Shown here in pieces: positions 47,044-56,232 of a DNA stretch of 64,000 bases. The notes beneath the pieces were generated by a model. The model did no database searches, was not told where the DNA came from, and saw only the letters and a list, made by a program, of their open reading frames with translations. The translations under genes and the position numbers were made by a program. The stretch's first letter is position 1. Each line of letters opens with the position of its first letter. The stretch is taken from the NCBI GenBank assembly GCA_947498055.1, contig CANMJA010000017.1, positions 1-64,000 of the forward strand, given 5' to 3'. Source of the DNA: an uncultured Tenacibaculum sp. (lineage in GTDB: Bacteria; Bacteroidota; Bacteroidia; Flavobacteriales; Flavobacteriaceae).

Positions 47044-48033
47044 TTATTTTATAACAACTCTAGTTGGGGTATCTACACCATTAATAATAGAGGTCGTTCC
47101 TTTTGCTACAGCTTTAACTGTCTCTGTTAAAACACCAACATCTAAAGTTTCTGCTTCATCAGATACTTTATGATAATCAGGATCTATATCTATAGGTGTT
47201 GTAGAGAAAGTATGAGAAGGAACTCCTAGTTTAGCTAAAGAAGCATTATCAGAACGAAAGAATAAGTTAAACTTTACATAAGGGTCTGGAAATAATTTGT
47301 AACCAGTTCCCTTTAGGTTCTTTTGAATGATTTTACCAAAATTTGATCTATCAAAACCAGTTAACCAAGCGGTTTTTGGACCTGTTTTAGGTTCTTTACC
47401 AATTAACTCTAAATTAATACCAGCAACGAATTTATCAGCATCAATATCTTTTCCAAAATGCTTAGAGCCTATTAATCCCATTTCTTCCGCAGTAAAAGCT
47501 ACGAATAAAATGCTACGTTCATTGGTGTTTTTTTTAGCAAAGTGTTCTGCTAAAGCTAACACACCTACAACACCAGATGCATCATCATTAGCACCATTGT
47601 AAATACGATCGCCTTCTCCACTTTTTTTAACACCTAAATGATCATAGTGAGCAGATACAATTACAAATTCATCTTTTTTACTTTTTCCTTCTAAAACGCC
47701 CAAAACATTAAACATTTTTATACCCCTATAGTCAAAATTCTGTCTAAAAGTAGGAAGGTCTTTAAACGTTTTTAAACCAATTCTTTTAAACTCATTTTCT
47801 ATATATTTTGCAGCTTTTTCAATTCCTTCTGTACCAGGCTTCCTTCCTTGCATATCATCTGAAGAAAGCGTATATAAATGTTTGCGCACGGTTGCGGTAT
47901 CTATATCTATAGTCTGTGTAGTAGTTTTTTGATGGTAGGCTAAAGTGGAAGAAGTTTTAGGGGTTTCCTTTTTTACTTCTTTACAAGAAAAAAGAGCTAA
48001 AGAAACAAGTAATATCGTGGTTATTGTTTTCAT
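47044..48033 (-). CDS. M28-family metallopeptidase lipoprotein
   Basis: 329 residues; lipobox LVSLALFSCKEVK. The M28 co-catalytic zinc site is complete: SAHYDHLG (His, Asp), GANDDASG (bridging Asp), FTAEEMGLIGS (catalytic Glu and ligand Glu), with later LFFRSDNASLA and FSTTPIDIDPDYH contributing Asp and His. Likely an exported aminopeptidase. Divergent from kdsA. Confidence 0.92.
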   Translation of the reverse strand: MKTITTILLVSLALFSCKEVKKETPKTSSTLAYHQKTTTQTIDIDTATVRKHLYTLSSDDMQGRKPGTEGIEKAAKYIENEFKRIGLKTFKDLPTFRQNFDYRGIKMFNVLGVLEGKSKKDEFVIVSAHYDHLGVKKSGEGDRIYNGANDDASGVVGVLALAEHFAKKNTNERSILFVAFTAEEMGLIGSKHFGKDIDADKFVAGINLELIGKEPKTGPKTAWLTGFDRSNFGKIIQKNLKGTGYKLFPDPYVKFNLFFRSDNASLAKLGVPSHTFSTTPIDIDPDYHKVSDEAETLDVGVLTETVKAVAKGTTSIINGVDTPTRVVIK

Positions 48034-48050
48034 TTTAAAATGGATTTAAT

Positions 48051-48085
48051 TTGCTAAATATAGCTAATTTTAATTCGTATTTTTG
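48051..48085 (+). promoter_or_regulatory. Candidate kdsA promoter
   Basis: TTG (48051-48053), 24 bases, TATTTTTG (48078-48085), 15 bases before the start codon. Spacing is one base beyond the usual 17-23 range. Confidence 0.45.
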
Positions 48086-48100
48086 CATTAAAATTTAAAA

Positions 48101-48919
48101 ATGGATTTATCTCTTATACCAAATATAAAACATACAAAATCTAACAACTTTTTTTTACTAGCCGGGCCTTGTGCTATTGAAGGAGAAGATATGGCATTGC
48201 GAATTGCAGAAAAAGTAGTTAAGGTTACTGATAAACTAGAAATTCCGTATGTTTTTAAAGGGAGTTTTAAAAAAGCAAACAGAAGTAGAATAGATAGTTT
48301 TACAGGAATAGGAGATGAAAAAGCACTGAAAATATTAAGAAAAGTTTCTGAAACATTTCAAGTGCCTACAGTTACAGATATTCATGAGGTTTCTGATGCT
48401 GAAAAAGCTGCTGCTTATGTAGATGTATTACAAATTCCAGCTTTTTTAGTACGACAAACAGATTTGGTAGTTGCTGCTGCTAAAACAAATAAGGTCGTTA
48501 ATTTAAAGAAAGGACAATTTATGAGTCCGGAAGCAATGCAGCATGCGGTTAAAAAAGTAAAAGATTCTGGAAATGAGAAAGCATGGATTACGGAAAGAGG
48601 AACGATGTTTGGGTATCAAGATATGTTGGTAGATTTTAGAGGAATTCCTACCATGCAACAATATGCACCTACGGTTTTAGATGTAACCCATTCTTTACAA
48701 CAACCCAATCAAAATTCAGGAGTTACAGGAGGAAGACCAGATATGATTGAAACTATTGCGAGAGCTGGTGTGGTTAATAATGTAGATGGTTTGTTTATAG
48801 AAACGCATTTCGATCCTGCAAACGCAAAATCAGATGGAGCGAATATGTTAGATATAAGTTATTTGGAGAAATTATTAACCAATTTGGTTGCTATTAGAAA
48901 AGTAATAAGTACTTTTTAA
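48101..48919 (+). CDS. kdsA: 3-deoxy-8-phosphooctulonate (KDO-8-P) synthase
   Basis: 272 residues. Condenses phosphoenolpyruvate with arabinose 5-phosphate for the inner core of lipopolysaccharide. Family signatures LLAGPCAIEGEDMALRIAE, FKGSFKKANRSR, TDIHEVSDAEKAA, VNLKKGQFMSPEAM and WITERGTMFGY are present. The NFLKKANR-like PEP loop and the GPCAIE metal/substrate segment (Cys in GPC present, as in metal-dependent forms) are intact. Stop and next start overlap by one base. Confidence 0.96.
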   Translation: MDLSLIPNIKHTKSNNFFLLAGPCAIEGEDMALRIAEKVVKVTDKLEIPYVFKGSFKKANRSRIDSFTGIGDEKALKILRKVSETFQVPTVTDIHEVSDAEKAAAYVDVLQIPAFLVRQTDLVVAAAKTNKVVNLKKGQFMSPEAMQHAVKKVKDSGNEKAWITERGTMFGYQDMLVDFRGIPTMQQYAPTVLDVTHSLQQPNQNSGVTGGRPDMIETIARAGVVNNVDGLFIETHFDPANAKSDGANMLDISYLEKLLTNLVAIRKVISTF

Positions 48920-49475
48920 TGCATTTTTCAATTAGATCTTCTAAACAATTATCGAAGTTAGTAAGAGAACTAAGAATAAATGATTGGAATGATTTGGTAC
49001 ATTATGTTCAAAACCTTCCGTATGGAAGAAATAAAAATAGAACCGATTTATCATTAGTATTAAAAGAAAATCAAGGAAGTTGTAGTTCTAAACATGCTTT
49101 TTTGAGTGAAGTTGCTAGGGAAAATGCAATAGAGGAGGTAGAATTGATTTTAGCAATTTATAAAATGAATGCTGAAAACACGAATATAGGAAATACATTA
49201 GAAGGTTCTGGTTTAAAATATGTGCCAGAAGCACATTGTTATTTAAAGATAAAAGGAGAAAGAGTAGATGTAACTTCTAATAATGCAAACTTCGAAAAAA
49301 TAGAGAAAGAAATTATTTCAGAACAAAATATTTTACCATACCAAGTTGCCGATTTTAAAGTGGATTATCACCAAAATTCTTAAAAAATTGGGTTTTAGAA
49401 AATAAGATTGAAAAAACGTTTGAGGAAGTTTGGAAAGTAAGAGAAGCGTGTATTCGGTATTTGTCTGAGAATTAA
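48919..49475 (+). pseudogene. Transglutaminase-like protein, C-terminus lost by frameshift
   Basis: The reading frame from 48919 runs 154 residues to a stop at 49383. It has the Cys-His-Asp order of transglutaminase-like domains: GSCSSKHAFL (Cys), PEAHCYLKI (His), RVDVTSN (Asp). The frame shifted by one continues without break from 49386 as NWVLENKIEKTFEEVWKVRE and ends YLSEN at 49475. Adding a single T in the AATTCTTAAAAAA tract (about 49377-49387) joins both into a ~184-residue protein. The catalytic residues precede the break, so a shortened product may still work; a sequencing error in the A-run is possible. Coupled to kdsA by TAATG. Confidence 0.75.
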
Positions 49476-49579
49476 AAGAAATGGTAGAGAAGTTATTGAA
49501 AAGTAAAAATTGAATAATTTATATAAAAATGTAAACCCTATTAAATGTAGGGTTAACTCTTTGTAAATTGGTTTTAAAA

Positions 49580-49652
49580 TGTCAGTAGAGTAATTTTTTG
49601 GAGTAAAACAGAAGAAAAATTGTATCGAGAACAGTTCGATTACTTCTCGATA
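49580..49652. repeat. Dispersed intergenic repeat, copy 2
   Basis: GAAAAATTGTATCGAGAAC, then TTCTCGATA; TATCGAGAA (49623-49631) is complementary to 49644-49652. Preceded by TGTCAGTAGAGTAATTTTTT as in copies 1 and 3. CTGCTGAGCGGCAG follows as a further small hairpin. Confidence 0.75.
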
Positions 49653-49721
49653 GTTCTGCTGAGCGGCAGTTGATGTACAAAATTATTTGTTTTTCAATCA
49701 CTTAAAAATCATAGTTTCTAT

Positions 49722-49881
49722 CTTCTTTGTCTTGATGCAAAGAAGCAAAAATCAAGACCGATGCTAAAAATTTAAAAAATGCTATGGCACCACCAGCCAC
49801 AGATAAAAAGAACTCGCTGACGCTCAAACAGCTTTTTATCTCTATGCCAACGCTGCTGCCTTGATTTTCAAATTTTTTAGC
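49722..49881. repeat. Nested inverted-repeat element
   Basis: Three nested arm pairs: AAAATCAAG (49748-49756) / CTTGATTTT (49860-49868); GCTAAAAATTT (49763-49773) / AAATTTTTTAGC (49870-49881); GATAAAAAG (49802-49810) / CTTTTTATC (49832-49840). The interior is G+C-richer than the surroundings (ACTCGCTGACGCTC, GCCAACGCTGCTGCC). Confidence 0.65.
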
Positions 49882-50024
49882 AATAAGTCGAGTTATAACT
49901 ATATTTTTACTTTCTAATTAAAATATCATTATCTTTTTTATGTCACAACATCCGTTTCACAAAATTTTTGTTGAGGATCTCGAAGTGACATTTGAGTTTA
50001 AGAAAGTTATTTCAGAAAAAAAAC

Positions 50025-50507
50025 ATGAATCAAATTATATTAATATCACTTATCGTGTGTTTATCAATAATCGCATACCAAGATTTTAAAGAAAGAAAAG
50101 TATCGGTACTTCTTTTTGTTTTAGCAACGGTTTTCGGGTGTAGTTTGTTTTATATAAATACCTATCTGCATTTTCTATTTATAAATATAGGACTGAATAT
50201 GTTAGTTGTTGCTATAATAACCTTTGTTTTATATGGATACGCAAAGTTTAAAATGAAGAAGAAACTAACAGAAACTATTGGTATTGGAGACCTTTTTTTC
50301 TTCTTTCTTTTAGCATTTAGTTTTTCAACCATAACGTTTTTAGTCTTATTTTCTACCTCGTTGTTTTTTTCGCTATTTTTGTATCTGATTTTAAAGCCTG
50401 ATTTAAAGGATAAAACAGTTCCATTAGCCGGATTACAGGCGCTATTTTTAGGAATTGTTTTAGCAATAAATGAGTTATTTACTATTATTAATTTATACGC
50501 TATTTAA
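50025..50507 (+). CDS. Prepilin peptidase (A24 family), minimal form
   Basis: 160 residues from the ATG at 50025 (MNQIILISLIVCLSIIAYQD); the ORF could start earlier, but the added residues are charged and unlike the family. Six hydrophobic helices. The catalytic aspartates are Asp20 (AYQDFKERKV) and Asp89 (GIGDLFF, the GxGD motif). The N-terminal methyltransferase domain of classical PilD/GspO is absent, as in TadV/archaeal-type enzymes. It would cleave the two pseudopilins encoded downstream. First gene of the operon to 55575. Confidence 0.88.
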   Translation: MNQIILISLIVCLSIIAYQDFKERKVSVLLFVLATVFGCSLFYINTYLHFLFINIGLNMLVVAIITFVLYGYAKFKMKKKLTETIGIGDLFFFFLLAFSFSTITFLVLFSTSLFFSLFLYLILKPDLKDKTVPLAGLQALFLGIVLAINELFTIINLYAI

Positions 50508-51914
50508 TTGAAAAAAGAAGAATTAGAATTAACAACAGAAATTGTTCAAACAATAACCGCCGAACAAGCATACAATTATAGGATGATTCCTGTAGAAAAA
50601 AATCCAGCATTAAAATTTTTAGTAGATACAGACGAACTAGAAAGTTTACAGCAAGAACTACAAATTATTTTAAATAAGGAAGTTGTTTTAGAAAAAACAG
50701 CGAAAGAAACGATCGATTTTTTATTAAGAAAAAACTATCGTAAAAAAGATAAAAAACTAACTAGAGCCGCACTAAAATATTCAGATGATTTTTTGTTGAG
50801 TATGATTCACGAAGCCAAAAATATTGGAAGTAGTGATATTCATTTTGAAACTTTTGAAAAGAAAAACTTAGTGCGTTTTAGAATAGATGGAAAACTGATA
50901 GAGCGTTACACCATTAATCATTCTGAATACCCAAAAATTGTAAATAGAATTAAAATTATGGGTGGTTTAGATATTTCTGAAAAACGATTGCCACAAGATG
51001 GGCGTATAAATATAGAAACCAATGAAGAAGATTTTGATATTCGTGTTTCTTCATTACCTACTTTGCATGGTGAAAAATTAGTACTTCGTATTTTATCTAA
51101 AAATAATGTAAATATTCAGTTAGATAATTTAGGATTTACAGAAGCGGAATTAAATACCTATAAATCGGCAGTAAAAAAGCCAAACGGAATTGTGTTAATT
51201 TCTGGGCCAACAGGTTCTGGTAAAACAACGACTTTATATGCCACGTTAAAACTATTGAATACGAGCGATACGAATATTTTAACGATAGAAGATCCTGTAG
51301 AATATACCTTAGAAGGAATTAACCAAGTACAATTAAAAGAAAGTATTGGGTTAAATTTTGCAAGTACATTACGAACTTTCTTACGTCAAGATCCTGATAT
51401 AATAATGGTAGGAGAAATTAGAGATGTAGATACCGCAAATATGGCAATTAGAGCATCTTTAACAGGGCATTTAGTACTTTCTACTATTCATACTAACTCT
51501 GCTTGGGCTACGGTATCTCGATTAATAGATATGGGAGTTCCTCCGTTTTTAATTGCCAGTACCTTAAATGTTAGTGTGGCACAACGATTGGTTCGTAAAT
51601 TATGTAGTTCTTGCAAAAAAGAAGAAAAAATTACTAATGAAAAACTTCCGAAAGAGTATACCAATGCAGTAGAAACACATTATGTAGCCAAAGGATGTTC
51701 CGAATGTTATCATACAGGATATAGAGGAAGAAAGGCGATTTATGAAATAATTCCGATTACCAAAGAACTGGTAAAATGTATTGAAGAACAAAAATCAGAT
51801 GTGTCTGAATATCTAGCAAAAAATAAAATAGCAACGTTAAAAGACAATGCAATTTCATTAGTAGCAAACGGCACTACTTCTATAGAAGAAATTTACCCTT
51901 TATTAATTTCATAG
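50508..51914 (+). CDS. GspE/PilB-family assembly ATPase
   Basis: 468 residues; TTG start directly after the peptidase stop. Short N1 domain, then the GspE core: Walker A GPTGSGKTT (233-241), Asp box, Walker B PDIIMVGEIRD (296-306), His box LSTIHTNSA. A four-Cys zinc site CSSC...CSEC (366, 369, 397, 400) is characteristic of GspE/PilB/PulE. It powers pseudopilin assembly from the cytoplasmic face together with GspF. Confidence 0.95.
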   Translation: MKKEELELTTEIVQTITAEQAYNYRMIPVEKNPALKFLVDTDELESLQQELQIILNKEVVLEKTAKETIDFLLRKNYRKKDKKLTRAALKYSDDFLLSMIHEAKNIGSSDIHFETFEKKNLVRFRIDGKLIERYTINHSEYPKIVNRIKIMGGLDISEKRLPQDGRINIETNEEDFDIRVSSLPTLHGEKLVLRILSKNNVNIQLDNLGFTEAELNTYKSAVKKPNGIVLISGPTGSGKTTTLYATLKLLNTSDTNILTIEDPVEYTLEGINQVQLKESIGLNFASTLRTFLRQDPDIIMVGEIRDVDTANMAIRASLTGHLVLSTIHTNSAWATVSRLIDMGVPPFLIASTLNVSVAQRLVRKLCSSCKKEEKITNEKLPKEYTNAVETHYVAKGCSECYHTGYRGRKAIYEIIPITKELVKCIEEQKSDVSEYLAKNKIATLKDNAISLVANGTTSIEEIYPLLIS

Positions 51915-51916
51915 GA

Positions 51917-52378
51917 ATGACAAAGCAACAAAAAACATACGTTCTTTTAGCAGCAGTAATAGCGGTATGGGGAATTATAGGATACCAAATTTTTAGTAAA
52001 CTGAATAGTAATGTAGAAATTGCTGCAAAAAATTCTGTTATTGAAAAATACGAACCTAAAAACATTGAAAAAAGAGTAGCGTATTCTGTTAATGAAACGT
52101 ATCGAGATCCTTTTTTAGGAACGATTAAAACAAAAAAGAAGGCTATTAAAAGAAAAAAATCAATAAAAAAAACAGACCCAACAAAACCTTTTCCGAATAT
52201 TATTTATAATGGAGTTGTAAATGGAGGAGGAGCACAATCGTATGTTGTAACGATTAACGGCAAGCAAGAATTGTTTAAACTAAGAGAAACCATTAAAGGA
52301 ATAAAATTAGTAAAAGCGACTACCGAAAAAATCACCGTACAATTTAATAACGAGTCAAAATCATTTGATTTAAAATAA
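51917..52378 (+). CDS. GspC/PilP-like inner-membrane protein
   Basis: 153 residues: one N-terminal helix (VLLAAVIAVWGIIGYQIF), a Lys-rich linker with NETYRDPFLG, then a beta domain (FPNIIYNGVVNG to the end) resembling the HR domain of GspC or PilP, which links the inner-membrane platform to the secretin. Assignment rests on size, layout, the YRDPF motif and position between GspE and the pseudopilins. Confidence 0.72.
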   Translation: MTKQQKTYVLLAAVIAVWGIIGYQIFSKLNSNVEIAAKNSVIEKYEPKNIEKRVAYSVNETYRDPFLGTIKTKKKAIKRKKSIKKTDPTKPFPNIIYNGVVNGGGAQSYVVTINGKQELFKLRETIKGIKLVKATTEKITVQFNNESKSFDLK

Positions 52379-53644
52379 ATGAATGTTTTTAAAAAAGTAA
52401 AAGCAAGTGCATTACAATATGTATTAATTATATCGGTAATTATTGCATTGGTTGTTTTTGCTTTTATCGGTTTGGTTTCTTTACAACAACGGCTGCAATC
52501 TAAAAACACAGTATATAAAGAAGCAATTCGGAATGTACAAAGTGCTTTTCAATATCTCGAACATACTAAGATAGATTATAACGAAGAAAAAGAAATACAA
52601 CTATCAGATATTGCGTTAGAAAATACAATCATCTCTAAAAAACATTGGGGGGCTTTCGATATGGTTACCATTACATGTACCATAAACAACGAATCGTTTA
52701 CTAAAGTTGCTTTGGTAGGAAACAATAATCAGAAACAAGACGCATTACATCTTCAAGAAAATAATACGCCTTTGGTAGTTGTAGGAAAAACAAAAATTGT
52801 AGGAAATGCTTCTTTGCCTAAACAAGGTGTAAAAACAGGAAACATAGCAGGAACTTCTTTTTATGGAAATCAATTACTTTATGGCAGAACAAAAAGGAGT
52901 AGTTCTTCCTTACCATCTATTCAAAATTTAAGTTATTTAAAATCATTAAAAAATAGTATCGTAGGAAAAGACGAAAACCTTTTTTTTGAATTAGAAGAAG
53001 GCATGTTAAAAGAACAAACTTTTTTAGAAGAAACTATTTTTACTGCTTCTAATGCAACTGTTTTTTTAAGAAATATTACGCTACGAGGAAATATAATTGT
53101 GTATTCTTCTACTAAAATTAAAGTAGATAAATCAGCAATATTGGAAGATGTGCTATTAATTGCTCCGATAATAGAAATAGGAAAAAACACAGTAGGAAAT
53201 TTTCAAGCATTTGCAACTAAAGAATTAAAAGTAGGAGAGCAATGCGATTTAAAATATCCGAGTGCCTTAGTATTGCTTTCCAATAAAAGTCAGAAGAATA
53301 TTGCAAACACTCCAGAAGCTTCCTTTTTTATAAAAAAAGGAGCAAAAATAAAAGGAATCGTGCTTTTCGAAAATGAAGATACCCAAAAGATTAATTTTAA
53401 TCAGCAAGTAGTTATTGCAGAAAACACGATGATTACAGGAGAAGTATATTGCAATCAGAATTTAGAATTGTTAGGTACGGTGTATGGTTCGGTATATACC
53501 AATAAATTTATTACCAAACAGTTTGGTAGTGTGTATGTAAATCATCTTTACAACGCAGAAATTAATCGTACTAAACTACCAGTTTCTTATTGCGGATTAG
53601 CAATAGAAGGGAACACTCAAAAAGTAGCGAAATGGGTGTATTAA
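52379..53644 (+). CDS. Membrane-anchored repetitive beta protein in the pilus-like operon
   Basis: 421 residues. N-terminal hydrophobic segment (LQYVLIISVIIALVVFAFIG) right after a short basic stretch, placed like a pilin but without the Gly/Glu processing motif. The C-terminal ~250 residues have alternating short hydrophobic strands (TVFLRNITLRGNIIVYSS, VLLIAPIIEIGKNTVGNF, GTVYGSVYTNKFITKQFG) suggestive of a bactofilin-like or left-handed beta-helix. No standard T2SS/T4P subunit matches. Abuts the GspC-like gene and overlaps the next by 13 bases, so it belongs to the machine. Confidence 0.65.
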   Translation: MNVFKKVKASALQYVLIISVIIALVVFAFIGLVSLQQRLQSKNTVYKEAIRNVQSAFQYLEHTKIDYNEEKEIQLSDIALENTIISKKHWGAFDMVTITCTINNESFTKVALVGNNNQKQDALHLQENNTPLVVVGKTKIVGNASLPKQGVKTGNIAGTSFYGNQLLYGRTKRSSSSLPSIQNLSYLKSLKNSIVGKDENLFFELEEGMLKEQTFLEETIFTASNATVFLRNITLRGNIIVYSSTKIKVDKSAILEDVLLIAPIIEIGKNTVGNFQAFATKELKVGEQCDLKYPSALVLLSNKSQKNIANTPEASFFIKKGAKIKGIVLFENEDTQKINFNQQVVIAENTMITGEVYCNQNLELLGTVYGSVYTNKFITKQFGSVYVNHLYNAEINRTKLPVSYCGLAIEGNTQKVAKWVY

Positions 53645-53991
53645 AAAACATAAAAAAGAGAATAGGAAAAAAGGTAAAAGCCTCTTCTTTAACAGAAGTA
53701 CTAACAGCTACCGTAATTATTGCTGTTGTTTTCGGAGTAACAGTAACTGTATTAAGCACTATTTTACAATCGATAACCAAGAAAGATAAACAGTTTATAG
53801 AGAATGAAATAAATGAAATACAGTATTTAATTCAGCATAAACAATTAAAAATTCCTTTAGAAGATAGTGTAAACGACTGGAATATTGTAGTAGAAAAAGA
53901 AGGAGAGAACTCTAATTTTATTATTATAAATGCTTCTAATATAAAGACAAAGAAAAAAGTACAACGAAAATTGGTTCGCAATGAAAATTAA
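53632..53991 (+). CDS. Pseudopilin (class-III-like signal)
   Basis: 119 residues from the ATG at 53632, overlapping the previous gene by 13 bases (an earlier in-frame start would lengthen the basic leader unnaturally). Basic leader, then KASSLTEVLTATVIIAVVFG: S/A before the +1 residue, Glu at +5-equivalent and a long hydrophobic helix, the prepilin pattern. The rest is short. Probably a minor pseudopilin (GspI/H-like). Confidence 0.75.
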   Translation: MGVLKNIKKRIGKKVKASSLTEVLTATVIIAVVFGVTVTVLSTILQSITKKDKQFIENEINEIQYLIQHKQLKIPLEDSVNDWNIVVEKEGENSNFIIINASNIKTKKKVQRKLVRNEN

Positions 53992-54445
53992 CACCAAAAT
54001 AAAAGCTTTTACATTAAGCGAAATGTTGGTAGTACTTGTAATATCGAGTATTGTTATTTCTATTGCTTTTTTAACCTTGTCGATGGTACAAAAACAAATA
54101 GGAACGATTCGAAAGAATATGGCAAATAAACAAGAAATACAGTTTTTTGAACGTATTTTATGGAACGATTTTAATTCTTATGCAATAACCTATTTTGAAA
54201 AAGAAGATAAATTACTATTTAAAAATCCAATAGAAGCATTGGAATATGAATTTAACGAAGAATATATTTTAAGAAAACAAGACTCATTTTTGGTAAAAAT
54301 AAATGAAAAACAGTTTTTTTTAGACGGAAAAGAAGTAAAAACAGGTGCTGTAGATGCTGTTAAAATACAAACTTCTCCTGCTTATGGAAACACCAGTTTT
54401 TTTATTTTTACAACAAAAGATGCCTCTTTTTACATGAATGAATAA
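53981..54445 (+). CDS. Pseudopilin with type IV prepilin signal
   Basis: 154 residues; IKAFTLSEMLVVLVISSIVI is a classical prepilin N-terminus (F-T-L-x-E). The C-terminal globular part is acidic with ITYFEKEDKLLFKNP. GspJ- or GspH-like minor pseudopilin by size; the major GspG with its calcium site was not seen in the window. Overlaps neighbours by 11 bases and 1 base. Confidence 0.85.
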   Translation: MKINTKIKAFTLSEMLVVLVISSIVISIAFLTLSMVQKQIGTIRKNMANKQEIQFFERILWNDFNSYAITYFEKEDKLLFKNPIEALEYEFNEEYILRKQDSFLVKINEKQFFLDGKEVKTGAVDAVKIQTSPAYGNTSFFIFTTKDASFYMNE

Positions 54446-55575
54446 TGGCTTTTCAATTAGATAATACCAATAAAACAAAAAAGAAAGAAAGTTCTTTTGA
54501 TATCGATACGCTTTTAAAGAAAGAAATTAATGTATTCGGATCGTCTTTTTCTAATAAAAAGAAAGAGGCATTTTATATAGAATTAAGTGTATTGTTAAAC
54601 GCGGGATTAGAGCTTAAAGATGCTTTAGAGTTAATAGGAGCAGAGCAGCGAAAGGAAGTAGATAAAAAAATATTTCAAAGTATTGTAGAGGAGTTAATTA
54701 GCGGTAAAAATTTATCGGAAGCCATAAAAGCGCAAAAACATTTTTCTGAATACGAATATTATTCGTTACAAATAGGAGAAAAAACAGGAACTTTAAAGAA
54801 GGTTTCTGAAGAATTAGGTGTCTTTTATCAGCGTAAAAATGAGCAAAGGCGATTGGTAATGAATGCACTTTCGTATCCTATTGTAGTTATTTGTACTGCA
54901 ATTTTAGCGGTTTTTTTTATGTTGCGTTTTGTAGTGCCAATGTTTGCCGATATTTTTAAACAAAATAAGGTAGAGTTACCTTGGATAACGCAACAGATTA
55001 TTGCATTGTCTAATACTTTTGAAAAGTATTATTGGGTAGTGTTGCTTTTTATTATTGGAATGTTTGTTTTTGTTCTAGTTTTTAAAAATAAAGATTGGTA
55101 TAAGAAAATATACACTTCTTTTTTGTTGAAAATTCCGTTTGTAGGTAATTTTGTTAGAAAAATTAAAATAGCACAATTTACACAAGCCATCACTTTATTA
55201 GTAAGTGCCAAAGTACCTTTGCTAAACGGAATTCAAATAACAGAAAAAATGATCGATTTTTATCCGTTACAAAAAGCGTTAAAAAAAGTAGAGGAGAGTA
55301 TTTTACAAGGAAAAAGTTTACATCAAAGTATTAAAAGTGAATCTATTTTCGATCCTAAAATGAGTTCTTTAATAAAAGTAGCAGAAGAAACCAACCAAGT
55401 AGAAACAATTTTTAATAGATTAACGTATCAATACACCAAAGAGATAGAACACCAATCGAAAATGCTAAGTGCTACGGTAGAGCCTTTAATTATTTTGGTA
55501 TTGGGTAGTATTGTAGCGGTTATTTTAGTAGCAATGTATTTACCAATGTTTAAATTAAGTACGGTTATTGGGTAG
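54445..55575 (+). CDS. GspF/PilC-family inner-membrane platform protein
   Basis: 376 residues. Two GspF repeats, about residues 45-170 and 245-370 (FYIELSVLLNAGLELKDALE, FTQAITLLVSAKVPLLNGI), each ending in a hydrophobic segment; three to four membrane helices. It converts ATPase motion into pilin extraction. Last gene of the operon, with no clear terminator after it. Confidence 0.93.
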   Translation: MAFQLDNTNKTKKKESSFDIDTLLKKEINVFGSSFSNKKKEAFYIELSVLLNAGLELKDALELIGAEQRKEVDKKIFQSIVEELISGKNLSEAIKAQKHFSEYEYYSLQIGEKTGTLKKVSEELGVFYQRKNEQRRLVMNALSYPIVVICTAILAVFFMLRFVVPMFADIFKQNKVELPWITQQIIALSNTFEKYYWVVLLFIIGMFVFVLVFKNKDWYKKIYTSFLLKIPFVGNFVRKIKIAQFTQAITLLVSAKVPLLNGIQITEKMIDFYPLQKALKKVEESILQGKSLHQSIKSESIFDPKMSSLIKVAEETNQVETIFNRLTYQYTKEIEHQSKMLSATVEPLIILVLGSIVAVILVAMYLPMFKLSTVIG

Positions 55576-55615
55576 TTAGTAATAATTATGGATAAAAAAA
55601 TTAAGATTAAGAAAA

Positions 55616-56212
55616 ATGAATGATGTTTTATTTAAAACAAATCCGAGATTAATTATTATTGGAACATTTTTTACTGGATTTATTTTCTTTTTACTAATTG
55701 CTCTTTTAGCTTTACAAAAAGCAAATGGTGAATATGCAATTTTTGGCTATTCTTTTTTTGGACTATTTACAGTATTAGCATTTTTTTGCTTCTATTATTT
55801 ATTGAAGGTTAAAATTCTAATAATGAAGAAAAAAGAGATAATTGTTGAAGATTTTTTACTACCTAAAAAAAGACAAATTAAATTAGAGGAAATAAAAAAT
55901 ATTAAACAGAAAGAAGAATTAATAAAATTCTATTTAGGGACTAATATTTTTAAAAAACCAAGTTTATTTGTTAATTATAAAACTAATCTGGAATTGATGA
56001 ATGGAGAAAAAATTGAATTGATAAGTGTTACTCCTTTACAATTTATTAGTTTGGAAAAAATTTTTTTTAAACTAAAAATGGGTAAAGAAAATATTAAAAG
56101 GCAGAGACAAGAGTTTACTCTTTATATTTTAGAAAACGGATTAGCAATAATTGGATTATTTTTTTTGAACCTTCTGAATATTGCTTTATTTTACGGAATA
56201 ATTTCATCCTAG
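55616..56212 (+). CDS. Membrane protein of unknown function
   Basis: 198 residues; hydrophobic helices at about 12-32, 44-64 and 175-195 and a central cytosolic part (MKKKEIIVEDFLLPKKRQIKLEEIKNI) with a PH-like look. No family recognised. 40 bases after gspF on the same strand, but codon use and content differ, so it starts the accessory block. Confidence 0.6.
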   Translation: MNDVLFKTNPRLIIIGTFFTGFIFFLLIALLALQKANGEYAIFGYSFFGLFTVLAFFCFYYLLKVKILIMKKKEIIVEDFLLPKKRQIKLEEIKNIKQKEELIKFYLGTNIFKKPSLFVNYKTNLELMNGEKIELISVTPLQFISLEKIFFKLKMGKENIKRQRQEFTLYILENGLAIIGLFFLNLLNIALFYGIISS

Positions 56213-56232
56213 AATAGGGTAAGTAATTTAAA

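Larger units (their letters stand above)
49476..50024. other. 549-base gap before the pilus-like operon
   Basis: Contains one dispersed repeat (49580-49652), a nested inverted-repeat element (49722-49881) and a short stretch GATCTCGAAGTGACATTTGA (49976-49995) also reminiscent of intergenic repeats. No ORF that looks real. Confidence 0.65.
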
